DNA of 64,000 bases from assembly GCF_029338255.1 (NCBI RefSeq), contig NZ_CP119787.1:2991631-3055630 (forward strand), in the 5' to 3' direction. Shown piece after piece: positions 35,088 through 45,051 of this stretch. A program made the position numbers and the translations under genes. The notes under the pieces were generated by a model, which saw only the letters and a list, made by a program, of their open reading frames with translations, did not search any database and was not told the DNA's origin. The stretch is from Haloarcula halobia (GTDB taxonomy: Archaea; Halobacteriota; Halobacteria; Halobacteriales; Haloarculaceae). The stretch's first letter is position 1. Each line of letters starts with the position of its first letter.

Positions 35088-35903
35088 ATGGGCCGGGCCA
35101 CGCTCCTGGTCGCACTCGGCGTCCTGCTCGCCGGCTGTGGCGGCGGCGTCTCCTCGGGGCCACCGGAGACAGTGACCCCTGCGCCGGTGCCGACTGACGC
35201 GGTGCGGTATCCGCCCGGCGTCACCGCCGACTACGTCGACGCCGCGACGCTGGCCGACGCTCACGCCCGTGGGCTCTCGACGACGAACTACACGCTGACC
35301 ACGCGCCAGCGAGTCCGGACGCCCGATGGACAGTCGCTCCTCCGGATCAATCAGACCCGGCACGTCTCGCGGGATGCCGAGTCGTATCGCGGCCACTTCG
35401 CTCTCGAGACGAACCTGTACGACGACGCGGGCGGGTCGACCATCGAGTTCTGGGGTAACCGCTCCCTGGTGGTCACGCGCTACACGACGGCGAATCCCTA
35501 CCGGGAGCCCGAGATCCGGCGGTGGCCCGGACAGCGTGACCCCTCGATTACGGACCTGACGGACCGGCAGCACATCGAGGGGTTCCTGGCCGGCGTCAAC
35601 GTCGCCCCGGTGCGGCAAACGCCCGACGGTGGCGTCCTGCTCGCTGGCAGTGGCGTGCAAGACAGGACACTGCTTATCGTCCCGCTCGTCGTCACCGAGC
35701 CGCGCAACCTCACGCTGTCGATGCGGGTCCGCCCCGACGGCGTCGTGCGGGCGACACGTGTCACCTACGACGCGACCCACAACGGGGAGCGAGTCCGCGT
35801 CGGACGGACGATGCGCGTGACGGCGGTGGGCACGACACCGGTCACGAAGCCGTCGTGGGTCGAGGACGGCACCCCGGGCGACGAGTACACCGGTTTCTCC
35901 TGA
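35088..35903 (+). CDS. Lipoprotein with VTPAPVPT linker (second pair, member 1)
   Basis: 271 aa. Signal MGRATLLVALGVLLAGC with lipobox LAGC (Cys about 17), then ETVTPAPVPTDAVRYPPGV. The exported domain has TTNYTLTTRQRVRTPDGQSL, HIEGFLAGVNVAPVRQTPDG and GVLLAGSG. It is a clear paralog of the next gene; both share the upstream CGAAA..GGTTTGT promoter-like stretch. No Tat arginines, so Sec export is likely. Function unknown. Confidence 0.78.
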   Translation: MGRATLLVALGVLLAGCGGGVSSGPPETVTPAPVPTDAVRYPPGVTADYVDAATLADAHARGLSTTNYTLTTRQRVRTPDGQSLLRINQTRHVSRDAESYRGHFALETNLYDDAGGSTIEFWGNRSLVVTRYTTANPYREPEIRRWPGQRDPSITDLTDRQHIEGFLAGVNVAPVRQTPDGGVLLAGSGVQDRTLLIVPLVVTEPRNLTLSMRVRPDGVVRATRVTYDATHNGERVRVGRTMRVTAVGTTPVTKPSWVEDGTPGDEYTGFS

Positions 35904-36036
35904 CCGGAGACGTTCCGGACGGGGGGACGGGGCGCCTGAATGAACACGGCCGCGACGTCTCCCCGGTCCACAGACGGCGCCCTGCCTGCCGTGGGCCCGC
36001 GAAAACGGTTTGTGACTGGCTCCCCTGGCACGACCA

Positions 36037-36879
36037 ATGGGCCGGTACGCCGTACTCCTCGCACTGGCCGTCCTGCTTGCCGGCTGTAGCGCCGTCGTCT
36101 CCTCGGACGAGCGAGCGACGGTGACGCCGGCACCGGTGCCCACCGACGGCACTGGGTACCCGCCGGGCGTCACCAGCGACGGCGTCGTCGCGACGGAGCT
36201 GGTCGACGCACACGTCCGGTCGCTGGCGACGACGAGCTACACGCTGACGACGGTCCAGGAGATACGGGCCGAAGACGGGACGGTGCTGCGCCGGACCAAC
36301 GAGACGCGGACGGTCGAACCCGGCCCCGGGGCCTACCAGGGGCGGTTCTACCAGGAGCGGGAAACGGCCGGGGGCGGGCAGGAGCGGGGGGTGGTCAAGT
36401 TCTGGAGCAACGGGACGTACGTCGTCACGCGCTACTGGAACCAGGAGGGTGACGGCGAGCGGGACGTCCGCCAGTGGAGCACCGAGAGCGACGCCCCGAT
36501 AACGGACCTGACCGAGCGGCACCACCTGAAGGGGTATCTCGCGGGGGTGAACGTCGCACCGACGCGGCGGACGCCCGACGGCGGCGTCCTGCTTGCCGGC
36601 AGCGGGTTCGACAACCGCGAGTACTTCGTCGTCCCGATCGTCCTCAGCGACCTGTCCGACCTCAGACTCCAGATGCGCGTCCGGTACGACGGCGTCGTCG
36701 TGGTCGCCCACGTCACCTACTCCGCGATACAGAACGGTCGGCCGGTCGAGGTGCGGCGAGAGACCCGCGTGACCGACGTCGGGAACGCGTCGGTCGAACG
36801 GCCCGCCTGGACCAGCGAGCCGTCTACCGTCGGGGACCGCACCGGCCAGCGACTGCCGCTGTACGTCCGGGACGGATGA
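36037..36879 (+). CDS. Lipoprotein with VTPAPVPT linker (second pair, member 2)
   Basis: 280 aa. Signal MGRYAVLLALAVLLAGCSA with lipobox LAGC, then ATVTPAPVPTDGTGYPPGV. The body aligns throughout with the preceding paralog: TTSYTLTTVQEIRAEDGTVL, KGYLAGVNVAPTRRTPDGGV, LLAGSG. Tandem duplication including the promoter region is the simplest reading. Function unknown; it is probably displayed on the outer face of the membrane. Confidence 0.78.
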   Translation: MGRYAVLLALAVLLAGCSAVVSSDERATVTPAPVPTDGTGYPPGVTSDGVVATELVDAHVRSLATTSYTLTTVQEIRAEDGTVLRRTNETRTVEPGPGAYQGRFYQERETAGGGQERGVVKFWSNGTYVVTRYWNQEGDGERDVRQWSTESDAPITDLTERHHLKGYLAGVNVAPTRRTPDGGVLLAGSGFDNREYFVVPIVLSDLSDLRLQMRVRYDGVVVVAHVTYSAIQNGRPVEVRRETRVTDVGNASVERPAWTSEPSTVGDRTGQRLPLYVRDG

Positions 36880-37231
36880 CCCCGGTGCGCGACCGTCGGG
36901 AAAGTCCCCGCGTTCCCGCCACAGAGGCGATCGGACAGGGCAGAGAACGTCTGGAACAGGTCCCCGTCCGGCAGTAACGGGCTGGGGAGTGCCGCGTCCG
37001 GGTCACGGTTTTTCCACCGGGCCGGGCTCACTCGTCGGGAGCGCCAAGGAGTCCGCCGCGTCGAACGGGGAGTCTGAGTGAGACGCAGGTCCCGGGCGCC
37101 GTCGGCCAAAACGGGTTCGATCGTGGCGGTGTCGGGCGAGGAGGGTCTCCGACGACCAGCCGCCGTCTCCACGCTCGCCTCGACGACCGACGCGATGCCC
37201 CGGCGGCGACGCCGCCGGAGTCAGACGCTCG
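36880..37231. other. Intergenic region without convincing genes
   Basis: About 350 nt between the lipoprotein pair and the icd tail region. No reading frame has protein-like content on either strand. A GGCGGCGACGCCGCC hairpin (37201-37215, arms GGCGGC/GCCGCC) lies near the icd end. Confidence 0.4.
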
Positions 37232-37255
37232 CTATGCGAGCTTCTCGATGTTCTC
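37232..37255 (-). pseudogene. Second, synonymous copy of the last eight codons of icd
   Basis: On the minus strand this reads E-N-I-E-K-L-A-stop (GAGAACATCGAGAAGCTCGC then ATAG). The true icd end at 37288-37311 encodes the same residues with GAGAATATCGAGAAATTGGC then GTAA. All six base differences are silent. The stop lies in the loop of a GCTCGC-ATA-GCGAGC hairpin. It is a leftover 3' tail 56 nt beyond the real one. Confidence 0.65.
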
Positions 37256-37287
37256 ACGGTTGCACCGTGAGAGGACGAGAAATTGGC

Positions 37288-37300
<13 letters not shown>
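37253..37300 (-). terminator. Hairpins after and across the icd stop codon
   Basis: On the minus strand, GAGAAATTGGC-GTAA-GCCAATTTCTC (11-bp arms) places the icd stop in its loop. It is followed by CTCACGGT-GCA-ACCGTGAG (8-bp arms). These are likely termination or mRNA-end structures; the second hairpin abuts the duplicated tail. Confidence 0.5.
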
Positions 37301-38550
<1,250 letters not shown>

Positions 38551-38710
38551 ATCGCGGTGATTGACAGTCGGCGGTAAAGGATTGCCGTTTTGCGCCTGAC
38601 ACGGTAACGAGGACCATACGACTGCGGCGGCGTCGGTGGCTCACCGCGATGCTTGGGATACCAGGGGATCGCTGGCGAGACGTTTTCTCCCCGGCGCTCG
38701 AGCTGTGGGT

Positions 38711-39559
38711 ATGCACGTCGTCGTCCACGGCGGGGCCGGCAGCGCGCCCGCGGACCCCGTCGCCCGACAGGAGACGCTCGGTGCGGCCGCGGCAGACGCG
38801 AGCACCGTCGAGGACCCGCTCGAGGCAGTCTGTGCGGCCGTCCGGCCGCTCGAACGGGACCCGGCGTTCAACGCGGGCGTCGGCGGCGCCGTCCAGAGCG
38901 ACGGGACGGTCCGGACCGACGCGGGCGTGATGACCGCCGACGGCGTCGCCGGGGGGGCCTGCGCGATGCCCGGCGTGGCACACGCCACCGACGTGGCGTG
39001 CGTCGTCGCCCGCGAGACGCCACACCTCCTGCTCGCGGGCGACCCGGCGGTCGAGCTCGCCCGGGCGGCCGGTATCGAGACCGACGAGACGCTGCTGACC
39101 GACGAGACGCACGATCGCTGGACGGCGGCCGACCCGCCCGGCGGCGACCGGCTCGACCACCTCGCGTGGGTGCGCGAGCACTTCCAGGGGACCGACACCG
39201 TAGGCGCGGTGGCGACCGACGGCGACCGACTCGCCGTGAGCACCTCGACGGCCGGCCGGTGGTTCGCGCTGGCCGGTCGGGTCGGCGACGTCCCGCAGCT
39301 GGGCGCGGGCTTCTACGCCGACGAGCGCGGCGGGGCGAGCGTGACCGGCGACGGGGAGGCCATCGCGCGGTTCGGTCTCGCCCGGCGCGTCGTCGCGGCG
39401 CTGGAGACCTTCGGACCGCGACGGGCCGTCGACGAGACCCTCGCGGCCTTCGACGCCGAGACCGGCGGCAAGGCCGGCGTCGTCGTGATGGACGCGGCCG
39501 GCCACGTCGGGGTCGAGTACAACACCGAAGCGATGCAGACCGCGCGAGCCCAGCGGTAG
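38711..39559 (+). CDS. Plant-type L-asparaginase / isoaspartyl peptidase (Ntn hydrolase)
   Basis: 282 aa. The start MHVVVHGGAGSAP and NAGVGGAVQSDGTVRTDAGV are family signatures. The autocleavage site and nucleophile Thr lie in GTDTVGAVATDGDRLAVSTS, followed by GVGD-type loop GRVGDVPQLGAGFYAD. The enzyme self-cleaves and hydrolyses asparagine or beta-aspartyl peptides. ATG 38711 directly precedes the conserved beta strand. It is divergent from icd. Confidence 0.9.
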   Translation: MHVVVHGGAGSAPADPVARQETLGAAAADASTVEDPLEAVCAAVRPLERDPAFNAGVGGAVQSDGTVRTDAGVMTADGVAGGACAMPGVAHATDVACVVARETPHLLLAGDPAVELARAAGIETDETLLTDETHDRWTAADPPGGDRLDHLAWVREHFQGTDTVGAVATDGDRLAVSTSTAGRWFALAGRVGDVPQLGAGFYADERGGASVTGDGEAIARFGLARRVVAALETFGPRRAVDETLAAFDAETGGKAGVVVMDAAGHVGVEYNTEAMQTARAQR

Positions 39560-39751
39560 GGAGTGTCCGAGGGCGGCCCCAGGGCATCGTCGCGACCGTT
39601 CGGCCCGCTGTCGAGTTGAACGGTCCCGTCGGACGGTGCGTATCAACCGCCGAAATCGGACCGAAATCGGCAGTTTCAGACCGGCTCCGTCGGGACGTCG
39701 ACGCCAGGGGCGGACTCAGGAGTTGTTGGCCTCGCCGCCGAACGGCGGGCC

Positions 39752-40069
39752 GTGAGTCTCGCTCTCCTCGCACTCGCCTGAGGGTTCGCCGTCCTGGCCG
39801 CCACCGTCGCCGCCCGCGACGCAGCGCGCCGCAGCGGCCCCTGGCTCCAGGCCGGGGCCGCCACGGGCTGTGTCGTCCTGTTCGGGTGCAGCGTCCTCGT
39901 GCTGTACGTCGACCCGCTGGCGACGCGCTACGCGCTGGTGACCGGCCGCCCCGGGAGCGCGCTCTCGCCCCGCGAACTCGTCGGCCTGTTCGCCGGCGCC
40001 GCCGCGGTACTGACGGTGGCTGTCCTCGCCGCCGACGGGACCCTGACCCGGAGGCGGCGGCCGGCGTAA
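39752..40069 (+). pseudogene. Small membrane protein gene interrupted by an in-frame TGA
   Basis: 105 codons in one frame. GTG 39752 begins VSLALLALA, TGA follows at 39779-39781, and the same frame resumes GFAVLAATVAARDAARRSGP, then VVLFGCSVLVLYVDPLATRY and LVGLFAGAAAVLTVAVLAAD to a TAA at 40067-40069. The TGA falls inside what would be the first membrane helix. One base change (for example TGG to TGA) would explain it; a sequencing error is the main alternative. The uninterrupted protein would have three helices. Confidence 0.6.
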
Positions 40070-40107
40070 CGACAAACGCTTTCAGTCGGACCCGCTAACC
40101 CGGAGCC

Positions 40108-41004
40108 ATGAGCGATGTGGACTTCGACTCCGAGCAGTACGAGAAGTGCCGCGAGGCCGGCGAGATTCTGGCGCAGGTCCGCGACGAGGCAGCAGAGCGC
40201 GTCGAGGTGGGCGTCTCCCACCTCGAGGTGGCCGAGTGGGCCGAGGACAAGATCCGCGAACTCGGCGGCGAACCCGCGTTCCCGGTCAACATCTCCATCG
40301 ACGAGGAGGCCGCCCACGCGACCCCCGGGCGCGACGACGAGACGGTCTTCGGCGAGGAGATGGTCAACCTTGACATCGGCGTCCACGTCGACGGCTGGCT
40401 GGCCGACACCGCGGTGACGGTCGACCTCTCGGGCCGCGACGAACTGACCGCGGCGTCGGCGGAGGCGCTGGACGCCGCGCTCGAGGTGGCGGGCCCCGGC
40501 GTCGACGTCGGGGAGATCGGGGCGGCCGTCGAGGAGGTCATCGACGGCTACGGGTACAACCCCGTCGTCAACCTCACCGGCCACGGCCTGGGCCACTGGG
40601 AACAGCACACCTCGCCGAACATCCCGAACCGCGAGGTCTCCCAGGGCGCGACGCTCGAACCGGGGATGGTCGTCGCCATCGAACCGTTCGCCACCGACGG
40701 CCGCGGGAAGGTCCAGGAGGGCGCCGACGAGGAGATCTTCGCCCTCGAACGGGAGGGGTCGGTCCGGAATCGACAGGCCCGCCAGGTCCTCGAACAGGTC
40801 GTCGAGGAGTACAGGACGCTACCCTTCGCCGCCCGGTGGCTCGACTCGCCGCGGGCCAGCATGGCCCTGCGACGGCTCAAGCAGGCCGACCTCGTCCACG
40901 GGTACCCCGTCCTCAAGGAGGAAGACGGGACGTACGTCAGTCAGAAGGAACACACCGTCATCGTCACCGAGGACGGTGTGGAAGTGACGACCCGGTCGCG
41001 ATAG
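40108..41004 (+). CDS. map: Methionine aminopeptidase, type II
   Basis: 298 aa. Metal ligands are in VNLDIGVHVDGWLADTAVTV (two Asp), GHGLGHWEQH (His), VVAIEPFAT (Glu) and the late HTVIVTEDG (Glu). The helical insertion typical of type II enzymes lies at about 190-255. It removes initiator methionine from new proteins. It starts 38 nt after the interrupted membrane gene. Confidence 0.95.
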   Translation: MSDVDFDSEQYEKCREAGEILAQVRDEAAERVEVGVSHLEVAEWAEDKIRELGGEPAFPVNISIDEEAAHATPGRDDETVFGEEMVNLDIGVHVDGWLADTAVTVDLSGRDELTAASAEALDAALEVAGPGVDVGEIGAAVEEVIDGYGYNPVVNLTGHGLGHWEQHTSPNIPNREVSQGATLEPGMVVAIEPFATDGRGKVQEGADEEIFALEREGSVRNRQARQVLEQVVEEYRTLPFAARWLDSPRASMALRRLKQADLVHGYPVLKEEDGTYVSQKEHTVIVTEDGVEVTTRSR

Positions 41005-41011
41005 GCCAAAC

Positions 41012-41215
41012 TTAGGCGTTGTTCATCCGCGTGATCTCGGTCGTGCCACAGACCAGGCACGTGCTCACCCGGTAGGGTTCCCGGGAGAAAGCGGCGTTCG
41101 CCGACTCGGTATCGGGACTCTCGGTCAGTATCTCGACGCTGACCGCGTGCGGCGTCTCGGATTCACAAGCCGTACAGCCTTCCTCGTGGTCGACGCCTTG
41201 CTTCGTTGTTGCCAT
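41012..41215 (-). CDS. Small zinc-ribbon protein (DUF7835-like)
   Basis: 67 aa. Cysteine pairs in GCTACESETPHAVSVE and STCLVCGTTEITR form a probable zinc beta-ribbon. ATG 41215 follows a TATA-like TTTATGC about 29 nt upstream; a start ten codons earlier is less likely. Haloarchaea-specific; function unknown. It converges with map. Confidence 0.75.
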   Translation of the reverse strand: MATTKQGVDHEEGCTACESETPHAVSVEILTESPDTESANAAFSREPYRVSTCLVCGTTEITRMNNA

Positions 41216-41451
41216 ACTACGTTCGTCTCGGGGCGAGATGTGCATAAATACCCCATTCGGTTCGCCACCGTTCAGTTCGTTTTACGGCACTCAAGCCCGG
41301 TTTGAGCCGGTTTTGGACGGGATTTCGGGGGACGACAGGGGTCGATTTCGGCCGTGAACGAACCGTTCGCCGGCGTGAACGGCCGACGCCTTTATGTACC
41401 CCTATCGACGACGGCGAAGCCGTTTAGGACACCGGGGCGGACTGTCGCCAC
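41216..41451. promoter_or_regulatory. Divergent promoter region of the zinc-ribbon and HIT genes
   Basis: 236 nt without a gene. TGCATAAATACC at about 41240-41251 supplies a minus-strand TATA box for the zinc-ribbon gene. CCGTTTAGGAC at about 41419-41429 lies some 27 nt above the HIT-gene ATG. A second plus-strand CCTTTATGTACC sits near 41390. The AT content is raised relative to the surroundings. Confidence 0.5.
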
Positions 41452-42009
41452 ATGGACCAGGTGTTTGCGCCGTGGCGGATCGAGTGGGTCGAACGGGACG
41501 AGAAGAACCCCGACGTCGATTGCGTGTTCTGTTCGTTCCGCGACGACGACGCGGACCGGGAGCACAACGTCGTCGCCCGGAGCGACCACGCCTTCGTCCT
41601 GCTGAACAACTACCCGTACAACCCGGGCCACGTGATGGTCATCCCCCACGCCCACACCGGGTCGTACGGCGACCTCGACGACGAGACGCTGCTGGACCAC
41701 GCCCATCTGAAACAGCGAACCTTCGCAGCCCTCGAGTCGGCGATGGAGCCAAACGGCTTCAACGCCGGCCTGAACCTCGGCGGGCCGGCCGCCGGCGGTT
41801 CCATCGGCGATCACCTCCACACGCACGTCGTCCCGCGCTGGGAGGGCGACACCAACTTCATGCCGGTCGTCGCGGACACGACGGTCATCGTCGAAGCGGT
41901 CGAGGACACCTACGACCGCCTCCGCGGGGCGTTCGCCGAGCAGGACGGGACCACCCTGCCCGGGCCCGATGCCGCCGTCCGGGTCGAGACGCCCCCAAAG
42001 GGTCTTTGA
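41452..42009 (+). CDS. HIT family nucleotide-binding protein
   Basis: 185 aa. N-terminal CVFCSFRDDDADREH suggests a metal site. NNYPYNPGHVMVIPHAHTGS is typical, and the histidine triad is HLHTHVVPRW. Members hydrolyse or transfer nucleoside monophosphate groups (AP4A-like). Family is clear; substrate is inferred. It is followed 24 nt on by the CDF transporter. Confidence 0.9.
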   Translation: MDQVFAPWRIEWVERDEKNPDVDCVFCSFRDDDADREHNVVARSDHAFVLLNNYPYNPGHVMVIPHAHTGSYGDLDDETLLDHAHLKQRTFAALESAMEPNGFNAGLNLGGPAAGGSIGDHLHTHVVPRWEGDTNFMPVVADTTVIVEAVEDTYDRLRGAFAEQDGTTLPGPDAAVRVETPPKGL

Positions 42010-42033
42010 GCAGCCCCCGCTACCTCCGGATAG

Positions 42034-42945
42034 ATGTCGCGCCGTAGTACCCTCCGGCGGGTCGGCCTCCTCGTGCTGACGGTCAACCTGGCCCTGGTCG
42101 TCCTGAAGGGGGTCGTCTGGATGGCCTCGGGCAGCCTCGCCGTCCAGTCCGAGGCGGTCAACAGCGCGGCCGACACGACCTACTCGCTGGTCATCGTCGC
42201 CGGCCTCTACCTGACGACCCAGCCGCCGGACTTCGAACACCCCCACGGCCACGAACGCATCGAACCGTTCGTCTCGCTGTTCGTCGCGGCGGGCATCTTC
42301 GTCGCCGGCGGCGTCGTGCTCTGGCAGGCCGGCAGTGCCCTCCTGACTGGGAACGTCAGCGTCACCAGCGGGCCGGCCGCAATCGGCGTGTTGCTCCTCT
42401 CGGCGGCCGCGAAGTACGGCCTCTATCGCTACTGTCTGGCGGCCGGCCGGGAGCGCAACTCCCCGGCGCTGGTCGCGACGGCCAAGGACAACCGCAACGA
42501 CATTCTGACTGCTGGCGCGGCGCTCGTCGGCGTCGCCGGTGCACTGCTGGGCTTCCCCGTCGCCGACCCGCTGGCGGCCATCGTCGTCGCCGTCGGTATC
42601 CTCTACACCGGGGTCGAGGTGGTCCGGGACAACGTCACCTACCTCGTCGGCGGCGCGCCGCCGGAGGAACTCCGCCGGGAAATCCTGAACCGCGCGCTCG
42701 CCCACCCGGACGTCGAGGGCGCCCACGACGTCATCGCCCACTACGTCGGCCCCGAGATCGACGTGAGCCTCCACATCGAGGTGGAGGGCGACCGGACCCT
42801 GAACGAGGCCCACGACATCGAGACGGCCGTCATCCAGGCGGTCAAGGACCTACCGGAGGTCGACGACGTCTTCGTCCACGTCGACCCCAAGGAGCTCGGG
42901 GAGTGGAAGGAGGACGACGAGGTGGAGCGACTGGCCGACTGGTGA
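42034..42945 (+). CDS. Cation diffusion facilitator (CDF) transporter
   Basis: 303 aa. Membrane helices occupy about 10-200 with SEAVNSAADTTYSLVIVAG, HPHGHERIEPFVSLFVAAG and the second metal-site helix NRNDILTAGAALVGVAG. The cytoplasmic C-terminal domain (about 205-290) has HVDPKELGEW. It exports divalent metals such as Zn, Fe or Mn in exchange for protons. The first site carries N-x-x-D rather than D-x-x-D, which may affect metal choice. Confidence 0.9.
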   Translation: MSRRSTLRRVGLLVLTVNLALVVLKGVVWMASGSLAVQSEAVNSAADTTYSLVIVAGLYLTTQPPDFEHPHGHERIEPFVSLFVAAGIFVAGGVVLWQAGSALLTGNVSVTSGPAAIGVLLLSAAAKYGLYRYCLAAGRERNSPALVATAKDNRNDILTAGAALVGVAGALLGFPVADPLAAIVVAVGILYTGVEVVRDNVTYLVGGAPPEELRREILNRALAHPDVEGAHDVIAHYVGPEIDVSLHIEVEGDRTLNEAHDIETAVIQAVKDLPEVDDVFVHVDPKELGEWKEDDEVERLADW

Positions 42946-42956
42946 CCGGCCGCTGG

Positions 42957-44240
42957 TCAGTCGGCGAGTCGTGCCCGGGAGAGCGGTTCGCCGAAGGCGT
43001 AGACGGTGTTGTGGCTCGTCACCTCGACGTCGACGACGTCGCCGACCGCCAGCCCGCGGTCCTCGGCGTCGGCGACGACGACCTGCCGGTAGGCCTCGTC
43101 GTAGCCCACGAGCGAGGCGTCGGTGCCGTCCTCGACCAGCAGGACCGACGACTCGCGGCCGATCATCTCCTCGTAGGCCGCGCCGGTCAGGTCCATCTTC
43201 AGCTCGGTCATCGCCTTCGAGCGGTCCTTCTTCGTCTGGCCGCCCAGCCCCTTCATCTCGGCGGCGTCGGTTCCGGGCCGCTTCGAGAAGCGCGTGACGT
43301 TGATCTTCTCGGGGTGAGTCTCCCGCAGCAGGGCCATCGACTGCTCGTGGTCCTCGGGATCCTCGGTGGGGAAGCCGACGATGAAGTCCGTCGAGAGCGT
43401 CCAGTAGTCGAGCGCCTCGTCGAAGGCCTCGACGACCTCCAGATACTCGTCCACGTCGTGTTGACGGCGCATGTCCGCGAGCACGTCGTCGCTGCCAGAC
43501 TGCACGGGCGCGTGGATGAAGTTGTACAGCTCGTCGTGCTCGGCGAAGACGGCCGCGAGGTCCTCGCGCACGCCGTGGAGTCCCTTCGGGTTGGCCATCC
43601 CGACGCGGACGCGGAACTCGCCGTCGATCTCGGTGCAGATGCGGTCCAGCAGTTCGGGCAGGCGACTCGTCCCCTGGTTGGTGTCCCAGCCGTAGACGCC
43701 GGTGTCCTGGCCGGTGATTCGGAGTTCCTTCGCGCCCGCGTGGACGAGTGCGCGGGCCTTCTGGACGTTCTCTTCGACGCTCGGCGAGTCGATGCGGCCG
43801 GTCGCCTGCTTGGTGATGCAGTAGGAGCAATCGGACATGCACCCGCGAGCGATCGGGAGGATGCCGACCACCCCGTTCAGTACCGTCTCGGTGTCTGGCG
43901 TCACGGTCGGACACTCGCCGTTGAGGACGTGCTGGGGCACGTCGTCCCAGTGGAGCACCTCGGCGTCGACGCCCGCCTCGCGGAACTGCTCACCCTGGGC
44001 GAGCGCCATACAGCCGGTTATCACGAGGTCCGCGGGCGTCTCCGCGTCGAGTTCCCTGGCTCGCTCGAGCATGTTGCGCTCGGTCTTCTCGAGGACCGTA
44101 CAGGTGTTGAGGATGGCTACGTCCGCCGACTCGGGGCCGTCGGCGGGGTGGTGGCCTCCCTCGCGGAGCGCCTGCTCGATCTGCTGGGTCTCCCCTCTGT
44201 TGGAGGTACACCCGTACGTCTCGATGTGGTAGCGAGCCAT
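42957..44240 (-). CDS. tRNA t6A37 methylthiotransferase (MtaB/CDKAL1 family)
   Basis: 427 aa radical-SAM methylthiotransferase. The N-terminal UPF0004 domain has YHIETYGCTSNRGETQQIEQ and further Cys in ILNTCTVLEKTERN and VITGCMALAQ. The radical-SAM cluster is CMSDCSYC. Then comes FIHAPVQSGSDDVLADMRRQ and a C-terminal TRAM domain. It converts t6A to ms2t6A next to the anticodon. It converges with the CDF gene. Confidence 0.92.
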   Translation of the reverse strand: MARYHIETYGCTSNRGETQQIEQALREGGHHPADGPESADVAILNTCTVLEKTERNMLERARELDAETPADLVITGCMALAQGEQFREAGVDAEVLHWDDVPQHVLNGECPTVTPDTETVLNGVVGILPIARGCMSDCSYCITKQATGRIDSPSVEENVQKARALVHAGAKELRITGQDTGVYGWDTNQGTSRLPELLDRICTEIDGEFRVRVGMANPKGLHGVREDLAAVFAEHDELYNFIHAPVQSGSDDVLADMRRQHDVDEYLEVVEAFDEALDYWTLSTDFIVGFPTEDPEDHEQSMALLRETHPEKINVTRFSKRPGTDAAEMKGLGGQTKKDRSKAMTELKMDLTGAAYEEMIGRESSVLLVEDGTDASLVGYDEAYRQVVVADAEDRGLAVGDVVDVEVTSHNTVYAFGEPLSRARLAD

Positions 44241-44307
44241 CTGCGGTCACCCGACTGTTCGTGCCGGGAGCAAAAAGGGCGACGGTTGGCGGGTTCGTGC
44301 CGCCCGG

Positions 44308-44961
44308 TCAGGCCGCGTCGGTCGCCGCTCCGTCGCGCTGGCCGCGCCACTCCTCAACGATGACGTCGCCGCTCGACGCCCCGATTCGTTCGGCCCCGGC
44401 CTCGAACAGTGCCTCGGCCTCGTCCCACGACCCGACGCCGCCACTGGCTTTCACCGGTCGGTACTGACTCAGTATCTCGACGTCGTGGACGGTGGCGCCA
44501 CCCTCGCTGAACCCGGTGGCAGTCTTGAGGAAGTCCGCGTCGGCCTCGGCGACGAGCGCACCCACGCGGTGGAGTTCCGCGTCGGTCAGCAGCGGCGCCT
44601 CGACGATGATCTTCACGGGGACGGGGACGGCCGCGACCACCTCGGCGACCTGGTCGCGGACGGCCTCGTCCGCGCCGGCTTTCAGCAGGCCGACGTTACA
44701 CACCACGTCGAGCTCGTCGGCCCCGTCGTCCCAGGCCTGCTGGGCGGCCCGACAGACCGGGACCGTCGCGCCCTGGCCGTGTGGAAAGTCGAGCACCGTC
44801 ACGAGCGGGACGTTCGCGTACTCGGCGGCGAGCGGGACGTAACCCGGGGGGACGCACGCTCGCATGCCGTGGCGACGCGCCGCGTCCAGGCAGGCCCGCA
44901 CGTCGTCGGGCGTCGTTGTCGGTCCGAGGACGGTGTGTTCGATGCGCTCGGGGACGTCCAT
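44308..44961 (-). CDS. deoC: Deoxyribose-phosphate aldolase
   Basis: 217 aa TIM-barrel aldolase. Family segments: RACVPPGYVPLAAEYANVPL, DELDVVCNVGLLKAGADE, the Schiff-base Lys region FLKTATGFSEGGATVHDV and the second Lys in VKASGGVGSWDEAEAL. It splits deoxyribose 5-phosphate to glyceraldehyde 3-phosphate and acetaldehyde. udp lies 1.5 kb away on the other strand, so both nucleoside-catabolism genes share this neighbourhood. Confidence 0.94.
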   Translation of the reverse strand: MDVPERIEHTVLGPTTTPDDVRACLDAARRHGMRACVPPGYVPLAAEYANVPLVTVLDFPHGQGATVPVCRAAQQAWDDGADELDVVCNVGLLKAGADEAVRDQVAEVVAAVPVPVKIIVEAPLLTDAELHRVGALVAEADADFLKTATGFSEGGATVHDVEILSQYRPVKASGGVGSWDEAEALFEAGAERIGASSGDVIVEEWRGQRDGAATDAA

Positions 44962-45051
44962 GGGGACTAGACACCGGGAAAGCACGTAAACGTCCCGACG
45001 AGCGGGCCGTCTCCGGAAAGTTTTCCCCCCTCCGGGTCCGCGTGGAGAACG

